NCBI RefSeq assembly: GCF_003945595.2
Contig: NW_024104418.1
Coordinates: 860,193 to 924,192 of the forward strand
Origin: Pipra filicauda
Lineage: Eukaryota; Chordata; Aves; Passeriformes; Pipridae
DNA length: 64,000 bases
Direction: 5' to 3'
Shown here piece after piece: positions 36,198 to 49,400 of the stretch. The first letter of the stretch is position 1. Each line of letters opens with the position of its first letter. A program made the translations under genes and the position numbers. Under the pieces are notes generated by a model. It did no database searches and had not been told where the DNA came from. It saw only the letters and a program-made list of their open reading frames with translations.

Positions 36198-39100
36198 TAC
36201 TTGCCAGTTGACGCCTACTCATTTGGGGGAAAGAAGCATTTTCCTAGTAATTTGTATATTTGTGATTAGTTATGAACTAGGATAGTCAACCTAAAACCTA
36301 GATAATCAGTGGCTTTAAAAATTATACCCAAAGAGCAAAAGTTTTTATGAAAGTTAATTAGCTCAATAAATAATTTTCAGTTCTTTGTTCAAACAAGGAT
36401 CCAAGTCAAGTTAGAGTTCACAGGAATTTTTCAGATAACAATCTGCATTCTGAAGATCTGAATCTGAAGAGAAACACAGGGAGAATTATTGGCACATTAG
36501 GTAACGTGTCTTCAAAGTAAGGACTCTCTTTGGGGTACGTGCTGTTGGAGAAAGAGTTTGTGTAATAAGTCCTTATTTGTGCAAGTCCATCTAACCATCT
36601 TGAAAGCTTGTTTGATCAAAGAAAGAAAGAAAGCATTTAGACATGATCTAATATACAGATTTTCTTTTATATGTGTGCTCCTTTCTCTAAACATAGTAAG
36701 TGAACTGTTAATACTTGGATGTCATACATACTTATTTTATTCTATCTTAATATTTCTTGGCTATAGGGGTAAATATGGGGAACTGGCAAGCTAGACATTT
36801 CACGCATCTGATGATTATTAAAACCAGATTACTGCCTATTCCATCAAGGTAATGCTAAAGATACTTAAGTGGTAGGGAAGATCTTGTTCACAGACTAGCT
36901 TAGGAAGTGGCAAAACAATAAGCATCCTTGCCAGATGGATTTGGGCATGCAACATGACATAAGCAAGTCCCTAAGGGCATGATCCCTAAAGGCCTATGAA
37001 GTATTTTGCAACAGAAAAGGTGTTTCTGCACCTTCTCATCTACTGTCTTCTACTAAATACTTGGAGTACTGAGATTCTACAACCAGTGTGGACAGGTATT
37101 ATGAGAAAATGTGGAAATTAAGAATATTGTTGGGACATAATTCACACCTGTTTTCAGTACACAGAGAAAAAAAAAGCCAGGTAAACAAGATCACAGTAAC
37201 GGAAAAGAAGGCATGGAAGGCAAGAGAATTGAAAAAAAATCCCCCCAAAAATGAAACAAACTCGCACAAAAAAAAAAGAGAACAAAAAAATTAAGTAAGA
37301 GTACAAGTCAATACAGCTGATGAAAGTTACTGCATTTAATTTACGTAAAAAATAGGACGAGTTCTGAGAGAAACAATTTAAATGTTTCTAGATTAATGCA
37401 AAAACCTGGACAACAAAGGGGTGAATAGTACAGGACATTAAGCTGTTGTAACAGCTATAAAAGAAAAATGGAGAAATAGCAATCCTGATGGGAAGCAGGT
37501 AGAGGTTTTCTTCAGAAAATCATAAATAAACACTAAGGTGGTGTAGTTGCACTGTACATTAGCAGTGTGACAGAAACTAAAAAAAACTATAAAGCAATAG
37601 CTCAGATAAAGAGTTTATATAAAAAATTATTTTTAGGAAAGACTGGTATCATGTCAGATTTTTCTAAAACCCCTGAATGAGATTTGCACTCAGATAAAGA
37701 CATCATTTTATTACTATATAGAATAAAAGATACCTGGAATTAAATCAAGAAAAAAAAAGGGTCTAGATGTTTCTGCGTATTGTATTTTACAAGTTTCTTT
37801 AGCAACAAGCTTTGAAGGCAAAAATGTTGGGTCATCTTTGAATTGGCAGTGAAGAGCTAATCATAAAAATCTTTTTGAAAGTAGTTATTACATCTGCCTT
37901 AAATGATGTTAAAAATATATACAAAAATTACATTTGTAATGAAGTTTCCAATTTCAAAAACTTGAGCAGGAAGAACTTGTGAGAGTTAACAGATTAAGTG
38001 TGGTTGTCTGGAAGGCTCAAAGAAATTTCCTCTATGTCTATATCCTCTGAAACCTGTAGTATAAAACTATCTTTAACTTGTATAACCAGTGCTGTGAAAC
38101 TCTCATGTGGAAAGTTCCTGTTCTAATGGAATAAATTAGTGTCTCAGAAAGGTTATTATAAGTCAATGGAGAGCTAAAAATCAAAGGGAAGGACTGACTG
38201 TTCACCAAAGAATGATGTAAAGACCTTGCTATTCTTCAGAGCTCTCAGGACTTTCATTTCTGTAACTGCTAAGAAAATCAATCAAGGAAGGTGAAATGGT
38301 CATTGGTCTCTGTTCTGCCTCGATATCCTCAGTCCTGAGAAGGCTGCCTTGTACCTAGAAGAAGTTTCCACTAAAGAAAGACTAGAGTATTTGGTCCTGG
38401 TGAATGAAGTCTGATGAGGGGAGTGAGACTATTTGGAGCATCTCCCAGGGTCGGGACTGTGGAGGTGCAGGGCAGGGGAGGGATGTGTTTTGCCTACTAC
38501 CCAGGTTAAAACCATCCCTGTGAGTATGCCACGTGGTTGTGACTGACTTCCTAGCCCTCTAAGAAGGCAAAAAGAAGTCTTTGGTCTGTACATAGAAAAG
38601 GTACAGTTAGGCCTGATGTCATTTATGTTTCCATACCTATAGCATTTGCCTTGCAGACAGGATAAGGCCTAGAATATCAAAAGACATCCTGAAACATCGA
38701 AAAACTTTTGATTCCTAATGCCCTTGGTATGGGCATCTAAATGTTGGTGTGTAGTTAATTTTATAATTCCTTTGCCTAAATAAATTGGGACTGTGTAAAT
38801 GATACTAGATGGAATGCTTTCTATAAGGAAAGTGCTAATGTTGCTTCTGATCAAAACAGTGCTTTTTCCCTGCAATTTAGAATTAATAACTCAATATATG
38901 CAGCAGGATTAAAAATGCTTGAGCTTTCCAAATGCATTTTCACTTCTGCCAATTCAGCTGTGTTACAGTAGAAGACTAAGTGCTAGGAGCTCAGGAATCT
39001 GACTGCGTCAATTTTGTATATTCATCTGCATTGGTATTTGTTTGCTATAACTTTTGTACCTCAGGTTATGCCTTAGAAAAACTGCATTCCCGTCATGGAA

Positions 39101-39447
39101 AAATAGAAAGAAACTAAAGTGGTAAAACTGTCCTTTTTTATCCCTTCATCAATTTGGTTTATACTTTAAGAACCTACAGCCAATACTTTTACAATGGGGA
39201 TCAGAAGGAACTTCTCCCTCCCATTTTTCTTCTCTCACTTCAGAGCAAGCAGGTTGTTTATTTCTTATTCCTTCCCCTTATGATGATCATTTTATGTGCA
39301 AGCGGACAAAAATGGTAAGTTGTGCTGAGCAAGTACACTGCCCTCAGCATCATGGTCCTTACTCAATGCTTGTCAGACTCGAGTGTCCTTCGGTGTTCAG
39401 TCTCTGTGTCTTTTGGTCCAATTTGAAATGTGCCACTTTCTCTGGAA

Positions 39448-39496
39448 AAAGAACACAAACCAAAAGAACACAAACCTTAAGAACACAAACCAAAAG
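39448..39496. repeat. Tandem repeat, 15-base unit, about 3.3 copies
   Basis: Units AAAGAACACAAACCA, AAAGAACACAAACCT and TAAGAACACAAACCA plus a partial AAAG. In the plus frame it reads as repeated KRTQT. The surrounding 74-codon frame shows no other protein-like sign. Confidence 0.9.
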
Positions 39497-40954
39497 CATA
39501 AGTCACCTAAACTTTTGATTTATGGCATTTAGTGTTCTGCAAGATTTTGTAAGAAAGTGACCTACAACAATCTGAAAGCAGTGTGGGAAAGAGAGCTGTA
39601 AGGGCAATTGCATTTTCAAATAGAGAAGCAAGAGTTGCCTTCAGTGACAATTGTCTTGTTCTACCATCTGCATAACACTAATTGAACAGGTACCTGCTGA
39701 CATAAAACTTGCAAGCGTTTCTCTTACCAATTATGTATTTACAACAATAAGCAGTTTTGCATACTGCAAAATAACAAGCAAGAATATATTTTTTTTTAAC
39801 ACCTACTTTAAAACCACACTCTTTGTGACAAAAACAACTCTGACAGTTCTTTGCACAATCAAAATCAACAACTGGGTTACATAACCTTATTCTCTGTGAT
39901 ATGCAAATTTCTTGGCTTGGGGAACAAGCATCACAAAAGAAGCTGTGCTGGTATTAGCCTGGTCTGAATAGAAGGCTGGATAATAGCACAGAGATCAGCT
40001 CTGCTTTCTATATTCAAGTTTGAGGATCAGAGAAAAGGGATGCAAGTCATTAATCACATCATTGTGGGGTTCTCTCATTGTTTCACAAGGAAACATCAAC
40101 CTGCATGGCTGGCAGACTTGCTCTCTCTGTCAGTTAGAAAATCATAAAAGTGTTTCTTAAAATAATCTTAGTCTAATACTGTTACTTTCACGCACAATAT
40201 AAAATTGTCAGGTCTCTACTACACTTCAAAGAATATGATTAGCAAAAAATGTACTCTTTTTCTTTTGCTCTCATTTTGCAGAGACACTTGAAAACGGTAA
40301 ATCTACTGAATGCTAGTAGTACTTGGCTGCTTTCTTTTTTCCTTTGTGAGCTGTTAGAGTGTTTAATCATCTAGTTAAAGGCAGCAATCATTTGCCTAAA
40401 CCAGGAAATAATTCAAGTAATGAGTTATGCAAAACAGGCACAAACGCACATGAAAAAAACTTCATTCCCATAAGTCTCGCTTTCTGAATTGGCAAAAAAT
40501 AATGAATCTTTATGTCTGAGGTGATAAAGCAGGACTCCTCACTCTCAGTATCTCTATCTTCAGTTAGATTGCTTGCAGATCCACTGAAATTAGATGTCAG
40601 GGTAAATTATGGTGTAGGCCGAGTTAGTAGCCAAGGCTATGAAGGGTAGACACATAAAAACAAGGTGCTATTGAAGGTAATTGCTTCTGATCTTCAAGTT
40701 CTTAAGCGACGAAATTGGTGCTGATGTGGCATTTGCATCAGAGGCTCCCTTTTAATTGACGCTGACTGGATTGAAGGCTACCTTTTTTTCCTAGGGGTTT
40801 TATTTTTTTCTCCTTAATTCTTAAAATCCACCTTGTAAAACAGTAGCAGCCTGTGCAACACAATTCAGCTTAGCAGGAAAAGGATATTTGCTTATTTCAT
40901 AGATTCAGGGGAAGAGCTCGTGTGTACGTACACATACACATCACACGTGCACAT

Positions 40955-40984
40955 CTGTATGTATGTGTGTGTGTGTGTGTGTGT
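40955..40984. repeat. TG dinucleotide microsatellite with flanking CA-type arm
   Basis: GTATGTATG passes into about eleven TG units. Immediately upstream (40920-40953) is TGTGTACGTACACATACACA with CACACGTGCAC, so the whole 73 bases is largely alternating purine and pyrimidine. Confidence 0.92.
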
Positions 40985-43517
40985 ACATGTGTTTTATACA
41001 GAAAGTAGAAAAGAGCAGTTTTAAATTCATAAGAAAAACAGCTGTGTATAAAAGGTTAAACCTGAGTAAATGCTGTCTAGACTTACCACTGCAGTACTAC
41101 CTTTCAGACAAGCCATTGTCTAGTCTAGTTCTCAGCTGGATTTGGTTCCGCAGGCCCCCCATGTCATCTGTAAATAACAACTCTAATACCTTAAAGTCAT
41201 TACGTTAAAGAAGGCAACACCTGATCTAGCCAGGAGGAAAATATAGGAAAAGAGCAAACATTAAGACTCATATATTTAATGCTTTTAGGGCGTTAAGCCA
41301 GAGACATGGAGACACCAGGCATTTCAGTTTTCCAGATAAAGCTTTCTCAGAAGAGCTCTTCTAATGTAGGGATGCTTTACCACAGAGTTTCTGCTGATTA
41401 CTCGCCATTGTCCTTTCATACCAGGAAACACTGAGGAGGGATTCATCACAGTTTATTTTACCCATTTAAAGGACATCTGGACTAAGCTGCCAAAGAGCTA
41501 TTGGAATTCAGTGGAAGGAGAAAAGCACTTCACAATGATCACTGATTTCTGGAGGTGGCAGCTATCTCAGACTAAAAGCAGAACTTGTTGGTAACAATAG
41601 TTACCGGAAATGAGAAAGTCATTCTCCTACATGTTTCCTCCAATGGAGGATGGATGCACATCATACTTGAGCTACTCAACTCCATCCCTATTCATTACCC
41701 AAAGGAAAAAGCTACTTATAAACCCCTTTTTATTGTAACAATGTTACTATTAGTTATTTATACTAACATATAGTAAAATTTTATGCTAATTATACTAACA
41801 AAGCAAGACAACAAAGTTGTGAAGTTCACTTTCAGTGAGACCATTCCCCAGAGAAAGAGTTGAATAAATTTATACTGCCCACACAGAATTTAGATTGAGA
41901 GAAACCATATTAGTCTCCTCTAAATGTCCATTTGGCAAAGTCCACCTCCAGGCTAGTTAGGATACTAACTGTCTAAATTCAACCAATGCTTTCCTGAGAG
42001 TAGCTCAGCCCATGTTTGGCCACCAAAAACTGAACCCATGAGCCTTGCTCACTGCTACCATCACAGTCATGTACCCCTGGGAGCCACACTATCTTCTCTG
42101 CAGTTGCTTTAGCTTCTTTAGTCTTCTCACATTCGAGCCGTCTCCTAGGAGTATCCTGCTCCCCACGAGGCAACTGCAGTCACAGCCCCTGGCCTGGTGT
42201 TCCCACTCCACAGCCAGGAGATACTCAGTGCAGTTCAGCATTAGGCACCTGAGATAACTCTGACAATAGTGTTAGGCACTCTCAGTAGTTCTGCTATCAG
42301 TGTGCGGCTTCATGTTACATGAAGACTTGACAGCATCACTCACAGAGGGGATGATGAGAAAATGCACATGTGCTGCTGAGGAGCAGGTAGTGCTATCTGG
42401 GCAAAAGAGAAAACCACAGTAAAATTTAGAGAGCTTTCTGAACCATCATGAATGTGAGAAACTTGCGAGGTATCACAAACTGCTCCAATGAGCACAGTTC
42501 CTCCTGGCCCAGCCAGGACTTTATAATCTTATACTGATTCTGTATATACATCTTGGAGAAATATTGTTAAATGACATCTATTTTTGGCATATTAGTTGCT
42601 TTGTTTACCACATATTTTTTACCACAACTTCTTTTTCCCTTCAAAGAAGCAAGTAATAATACTTCTGAAACAGCACATTTAGAAGCTAAAAGTGAGGAAC
42701 TGCCAATACTTACAGTTTCTCTTAAGGTTTTGCTGAGACAAAAAAAAAATGCAGCTATCGTTATTTCTACTTTCACGTTTTTTGTGTTCATGCATTCTCA
42801 TTGATCTGCTCACATAATAATTGACTTGCAGAAAATTTACAGGATGCTAGCACCCATGTCTATTATAGAAAATCCATATAAACTCTGTTCTGGGAAGGGA
42901 TGTTATGATCATGTAATTCAAGAATAGGAAGAGAAAATTGAGATCTTTGCATTTCAGCCAAGGAAGCTATTTTGACCCCCTTTTGCTATGCATCCAAATT
43001 GTGATGTTGACTATTTAAAGCTCTTAAACAAGGAAAAAAATGAGATATTTCATCCACAAACTCTACATGCATGCATTGTTTTCTCATATCTGCAACAGAT
43101 GTATGGCAAAGGTATTAAGAACAAAAGTGATCCCATTTTCCCTTACACTTTTTTAAGACTAGAGTAGTGAAATTTCCTTTAATGTACTTGGGTACAGGTA
43201 TCGGGTATAGCTGGCACGAAACTCACCTGCTGTTGTGTCTTATCCTTAGAGATCCTATATAATTTCCTTCTTTAAGCTTTCCTTCCCACACTTCCCCCTA
43301 GTAGTTTATTCAAGAGGTGTAACAACCACATTTACATTTTAAAAACTGGAAACTAAGTGATATAGAAGGCACAGTGAAAAACTATTTCTACAGATTATAC
43401 AAAGCCCTTGACAATAGCTAATCAGTTAGTGTTCAGACACTGCTACTTAGCACACCCCGTGTTGTGGCTTTCTTGATAGCTTCTCTTCCACCCCTCCCCT
43501 GCAATTGTTTGCTCTCT

Positions 43518-43676
43518 TTCACTGTTGTGCCTTGTCATATGTCAAGATCGTAAGCTCTTTACAGCAGAGATGATTTTATTATGCACACGGATAGTGCCTA
43601 GAATAATAGGGTCTTGAACCCTATTTGAAATCCTTACATGTTACTGCAATAAAGAACAATTATTATTATAATAAAA
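43518..43676 (+). mobile_element. Ancient amniote SINE/LINE tail (MIR/L2-like)
   Basis: The core AAGATCGTAAGCTCTTTACA, then AGCAGAGATGATTTT, then ATAGTGCCTAGAATAATAGG and GTCTTGAACCC, ending in ACTGCAATAAAG with ATTATTATT units. The order matches a repeat tail I know from reptilian genomes: a 'GATTGTAAGCTCTTTGGGGC' block, then 'GCCTAGCACAATGGGGTC', then ATAATAAT. It is also like the mammalian L2/MIR 3' end (GCCTAGCACAGTGCCT). I recalled the family from memory and did not search it, so the exact subfamily is open. Divergence is high, as expected for an old element. Confidence 0.6.
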
Positions 43677-46283
43677 TGAATTGGGTTGAGAATGGTTGGC
43701 ATAGTATAAATGCATGGAAGTAGTTAGAAAGAAACCCTTTTCAACTGTCAGAAGCAGTAGGTTTGTTCAGCCATTTTTTAAAATCAGTGCCTCGTTTTTT
43801 TCTGCTTCGTAATATATAGATATAAGCTACTTACTTGTTTGTATTCTGAAAACAAAGCTGGTGCTAGTTAAAGGTGGAAGGACCACATCTGGATATGGCT
43901 AGCAGATAAGCCAAGAGAGTATGCAGTTTCCCCGCATTCTTTTTTTTATGTCTTCTGAATTGTTCTATTATGTCTCTGAACGACAAAGAAAAATACACTG
44001 TAGTCTTACATTTTCTCTCTTTCCATTTCACATTTAAATAATGTATTTCCTTTAAGTGCCTTAGCCATAATAAAAGCATATCCCAATAAAAATATTAGGA
44101 AAGAAAATACAAAAATCTACAAAGTAACCTTCAAAGCCAGCATAAAAATCACAACAAAGGAATTAGAATTTAAAACATCAAAGTATCCGAACTACCTTAA
44201 TCATTGAAATGGAGGGTATAGGGGAAGGAGGGGTTGCATTTCATGTGTTGTCATATTTCTATGACTTAAAGATCCATGTATTTCAGCAACAACATAAGAA
44301 TAAGGTAACTGTATTTTAAAACACACAAACAAATGTAAATAGGATGTCATTTTTCTTTGTTTCTGTCTTTTAGCCATTCTTTCTATTAGCATGACATTCA
44401 GTGTTCATCTACAGTCAGAGAGCCTGTGCACGCTTCCATTCTTTCTCAGCCATTGTGATTTGCTCCTATTTTCTTGTTTAAAGTGGAACATGCAATTTGC
44501 TACAGAAGGTGATTCAAGTGCAATGTGGAAGACTGAACACTCAGTGACCTTAACTCAGTGCCCTCTCACTGCAACAAATAACGCAGTTCCTTCTAATTGT
44601 CACAAGACAGCCATCACATTAAGACCTTAATCTTGCTCAAAAAATCTCCCTGGATAAAAACATATAATTTGTACACTTCGATGTATCTGGCTGTCAAACA
44701 TGGATTTATTAGCTTCACCTAGGACCATTTTCCTATTTTGCTGTTTCTGTATCTTGCTTTAGCGATTAGAATTATATTCATCATCTGCTTCTATTTTCCG
44801 CTTCAAACTCCTGTCTGACATTTATCTAAAAAGCAGGATTTCAGGAAGAAAATGTAGCTAGAGCCAGAACTCAGTTTCCTTTGGGAACTCCACCTCCAAA
44901 ACACATTTTTTTTCCCCTGCCTACAGCATCTCAATTATATTAAACACTCTAAAGCACTGATGTAATGACTGTAAAAGTATTTTCCTGGTGGAAAAGGGAT
45001 AAATAAATATGCATAGAAAACAGCCTCCATGTTTTTCAGGCAGTGGGAAGCCTTAAAAATCTCAGCCTCTAGCAAAATTTAATTCTTACTGGAATGCAAG
45101 TTTCATGACAGTATGCAACGCTCACCACTGAGAAGTTCCTCTACCCTATATTTTGGATTTCTCTAGCTTTATCACTACAAAGTATTTGCAAACCACAAGC
45201 TTGGTTTAAAATCTCTCTGTCTCTCCGTTTGGACTTACTTTATCTCTTTTTGATTGACCACACTTTGGAATTCATCTTCATAATCACAGCAGTTAGAAAC
45301 TTGTAAAGTGACAGCTAGAGTCCTTGTTTTCAGAATGCAGTACTACAAGAAAAGCATAAAATGTAAAGTGCCATGCAATAAAAACTACACTTTTAGACGA
45401 AAATAATCTACATTTAGGGGGTCATCTAGTATGTCCTGTGCCATGTCAGTATCAACCTCAGTGATGTCCTATTTCATACAATTTTGACTTATCGTTTCTT
45501 AAAGATTTTCCAGGTCTGCAGATCCATATCCACCCCAGAAAATCTATTGCAGTGTATCACCACTTCTACCATTTAAAAGGTTTTTCTAAAATCCAGCCTG
45601 AATTTTCCTTGATACAAGCTCATTGCTCTTCTCTCATCCACCAAGATTATTCTTCCCCATTTCGCAGCAGCCTTGAACTTACTTCACAGTGGCAGAGCAA
45701 CTTTTTTTTATGGACTACCCATGAATCACTGCATGCAAGATTAAGCCTCGTAGATTGAGGCTACTTTTGTGATGCCAAACTGTAGCATTTTCTGATGGTT
45801 ACCTTGCCTTTCAATGACCTACTAAGTCCTAGATTTCCACAGTAATGCATCTTTTCTTGGAAGGCTTTGTACTAAAGTTTAAACCAGCAGCAGCATAAAA
45901 CCCATTCCCATCCCTCTTGCTTAATAAGTTATTGTTGGGGGTGGAGAGGGGATTTCTACAGAAGGAATCCAATGAAACAAATCTACCAGTAACACCACAT
46001 TTGTAGCCTAAAGGGCACTGATGGTTTTCAAGGACTATTAAATTCAAAAGAAAATAGTGTCACGCATTATGTCATGAAAAATGCGCTCTCTGATCAATGA
46101 ACAATGAATTTTTTAAAAAAGCATTGAACCAAGTTGGTGACAACAGAAAAGTGCTTCCCTGCACCTGAGAGGACTCTGTGCCTCCTCACTACCTCCACAA
46201 ATAAGTGAGAGGAATTTCATTATGTATGCAAGTATTCAGTACCCAGTAGGACTATGGGAGAGCAGGAGTGTGATCATGCATTT
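43677..46283. other. AT-rich noncoding DNA, no gene recognised
   Basis: There are only short frames (up to 79 codons) without domains. No simple repeats of note and no further transposon blocks were recognised. Confidence 0.55.
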
Positions 46284-46432
46284 TTAGGAAAAATTTCTTC
46301 ACCAAAAGAGGCTGCCCAGGGAAACGGAGTCACCATACCTGGAGGGATTTAAAAGACTTGTATATCTGGCACTTAGGGACATGGTTTAGTGGTGGAGTTG
46401 GCAGTGCTGGTCTTTGAGGTCTTTTCCAATGC
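46284..46432 (+). mobile_element. CR1 LINE, 3' end fragment
   Basis: TTAGGAAAAATTTCTTCACC is followed by GAGGCTGCCCAGGGAAACGG, AGTCACCATACCTGGAGGGA, TTTAAAAGACTTGTATATCT, GGCACTTAGGGACATGGTTT and AGTGGTGGAGTTGGCAGTGC. A short end GGTCTTTTCCAATGCC follows. This is the 3' untranslated region of a common avian CR1 group. The part with GATGATCTTAAAG and the final terminal repeat is lost. Confidence 0.94.
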
Positions 46433-49400
46433 CAGACCAGGACAGAGAAACTAGAAAAGTTAGTTTTTCTCCCCCAAAAAAATTGATTTCCTGGAGCAGA
46501 TCACAGACACTTGCAACTTACTTTTACTGGAATACAGAATATATTGTCTGGGGAAAGGTCAGAGATCATAAGAACCTTTCTCTCCTCTGCAGTGTTTATT
46601 TGGGATGAGAATTTGCCTTTCAGGTTCAAGGTGAGGTTCAGTGACAAGACCCTGACATGGCACAGAAACAAGCTGCTGCCATGACTAGAACCTTCTAATT
46701 CTAAAATGCAGTAAAACTCATGGCCAGCCCAAATCTCCCTCTGCCCAAGCTCCACTATACCTATATCATAGTTACAACTACTTTTGTGCTTAGCTATGAG
46801 GTTGACGGGGATTTTTTCCAGAGCCATTCAACACTCTCCAGCAGAATAAGTATAAATGAATTTTATTCCAAGACTATGGAGAAAGAAAGTAATTTCCTTC
46901 TTTTCATTCTGTGGGGAGGAAGAAGGGCAGCAAAATTTGATTTTGCAATGCAAATGGCAGTAGCACTATGGGAGAAAAAGACAAGTGGAGAGATGGATGA
47001 TTAACAGCACTAGGCCTGGGGACCAGGAAGGATCAAAAAGGACTCAGAGAGGTGGCAGGCTTTGGGTACCATGGATGTAGACAGATGTCTATCTCTTCCC
47101 CATTTCTAGTCTTGTATCTCACTAACCAAGTTTACTTTAGGCTCTGGAGTGCCCTTTCCCAGCTTACAAGTCTCTTGGGAGCTCCATCAGCACAGGGTCT
47201 GGCACCTCCACCTCCTTGTCCAGGAGCTAAAATTTGCCTTGCACCCCACATCAGCTCCCCCCCTTGGGTGGTGCCCCCACTTCCCCGGCCACCACACCAG
47301 TTACTCTTAAGAAAATCATATAAGCCAATCTAGAAACACAATATTCTGCACATGCCAAAATGAAGTCTGCATGCCATGTTAATTCCTCTTCAGTATGCAG
47401 TATAGAGGTTATGAAGAATTTAGGTGGACCAGGTGTCATGCTGACCCACTCTGCTGGCATATACACCTCCCATAACACCGCTAAAACTGGCACTTTTTCA
47501 CAAGTGCACCAATAGATCACCCACTGTGGCTTTGACACTTCTCAGTGAATGCAACATGCACACTCACTTCCACGGGGGTGAAGACAGCTGCCCTCATGTA
47601 TTTGGCAGGTTTTGATCTGAAAAACTGTCAGCCAAAAAAACCCATAAGTGGACATAATTACAAGTTATGTATTGGGAACACACACGAAATCAGGGAAACC
47701 CTAGGACTGACTTCTGAGTAAGGTGGACACAACTAGTCTATAGCACCTGGCTTAAAGACTGGCTTCTTTTGCACAGTATGGATCCGGTTTTGGGCACTGA
47801 GCTGGGGGGAATAGTCAGCTGTGTGAGGAAAAATGTGTGACAAGTTTAAACGATGTAAGCCTGAGCTTTAGCCTGGTCTTTGCCTCCTGTTATGCTGGCA
47901 CACACCATGAGGCTTCTCATTAATTCCAATCATTTTCAATCAGTACACAGCAGTCTTTAGTTATGTAATGTAACTTTTAACTGCTTTAAGACTTATCTTA
48001 TAGTGCTGGCAATACTCAGCACTATTAGTTGCCAAAATTTCTTAGGTTTTAATGGCTTTTTCTTCTTTTATTTTCTTTTTTTTTGTGTGTAACATTAGGT
48101 TGTTGAATTTTCTTTAACTGCCTATTGTTTGCAATAAGGAAGACAGGTTCTAAACTGGTGAGAAAATGTTCAACTTTTCTAGAACTCCTCTCAAATAAGT
48201 GAAAACTGAAGGCTGGTAACCCTGAGGATTGTCAAGTCAGGAAAAACTTTTACTGCCTCACCTTAAATGGCAGCAGAGAAGCTGTGCTATGCTGAAAAAA
48301 TGTCTTTGAAGTTGACATATGGTTACAAGCCATACTCTTCAGATAAGAAGAAAAAGCAGATTGTGGACCCATTGGTTTACTTGCAAGAAAATCTCAGTCT
48401 GGTCAATCTTACGAACCACCTATATGACAGTGGCCTTGGGTCAGCACAGGGGCTGGTCCACCTAAGTCAAGCTTAACCTCTATTTTACCTGCTTAAGAGG
48501 AACCAACACAGCACATAGTCCACATTTCAGCACTTGCAAAAAGCCACATTTCCAGATTGGCTTATATTAGTTTTGTCTCACAACCTCACTAATTAGAACC
48601 TTTTAATGGAAATCTAATTGCTCTTTTATGTCTGTTTTTCCTTTGTTTGCTTTGGTTTCAAGCTCATTAATTTAATGTTATTTCTTAAGTCTTGAATGTA
48701 AACTTCACTTTGCACACGTAGGAGTTAATGGTATCCTTGTAAGCAGTTATCATCCATCAATACCGCTTAGAAAAGTTTTCCTTTTCCTCACAGAAAACTC
48801 ACATTTTAACAAATTGTTGGTGCTCCTTGAGCAGCAATAAAATTGGTACAAAACACTATATTTTGTGGTTCTACATTGGTTAGGCAAAAATGAGTAAAGA
48901 CAGTAAGTGCATAGTATTACTGAGAAGTTCAGGTGTAACAAGACCATAAATCTACTTTCATTTTTTTATTCTATTGCATTAACATCTGTATATAAAAATC
49001 CTCGGACAAGATATTATAAATTGGTTAGTGAAAGTAGTTATATGTGAAGGCTAAAGGCATCAGAGCTTAATATTCCTTACTTACCAGTGATAAATATTAT
49101 AAAAAATACTGATTCTGCTTGTACCCTTCCACACTTCTCCATATACAAAGAAATAGTAATGTATAAGTACTTTCCTTTCAGAACTGAGGAATAGATTATT
49201 CCCCAAAAAAGGTACAAAACCCTGGAGCTGTGTGAAGGATTTGAATTCAAATTAAAGATTTAGTTAAAGTTAATCACTAGTTGGACTGCTGCAGTTCCTC
49301 ATAGTGACATGTTACACTGGAAAGTAAAACGACTGATTGAAAAAAAATGGAGAATTTGGGGTTGGAAATTAGGCTACATTTCAGTTGTAATTTTGTTTCT

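Larger units (their letters stand above)
35996..43517. other. AT-rich noncoding DNA, no gene recognised
   Basis: It contains a short ATG/GAT microsatellite at 36179-36197, A-rich runs near 37165 and 37230-37290, a 15-base tandem repeat at 39448-39496 and a TG/CA tract at 40920-40992. More GC-rich patches at 38.38-38.56 and 41.98-42.3 kb have no assignable product; frames of 64-70 codons on both strands of the latter look like chance. A possible very worn CR1 tail lies around 42887-42925, but it is too short to call. Confidence 0.55.

Noticed and set aside
42887..42925. Possible worn CR1 3' tail on the minus strand (GGGAAGGGATG...GATCATGTAATTCAA)
   Set aside because: Only about 40 bases with several mismatches, and no terminal repeat.
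47052..47333. 93-codon frame with a proline-rich stretch
   Set aside because: The prolines come from C runs in a GC-richer patch. An opposite-strand frame overlaps, and there is no family match.
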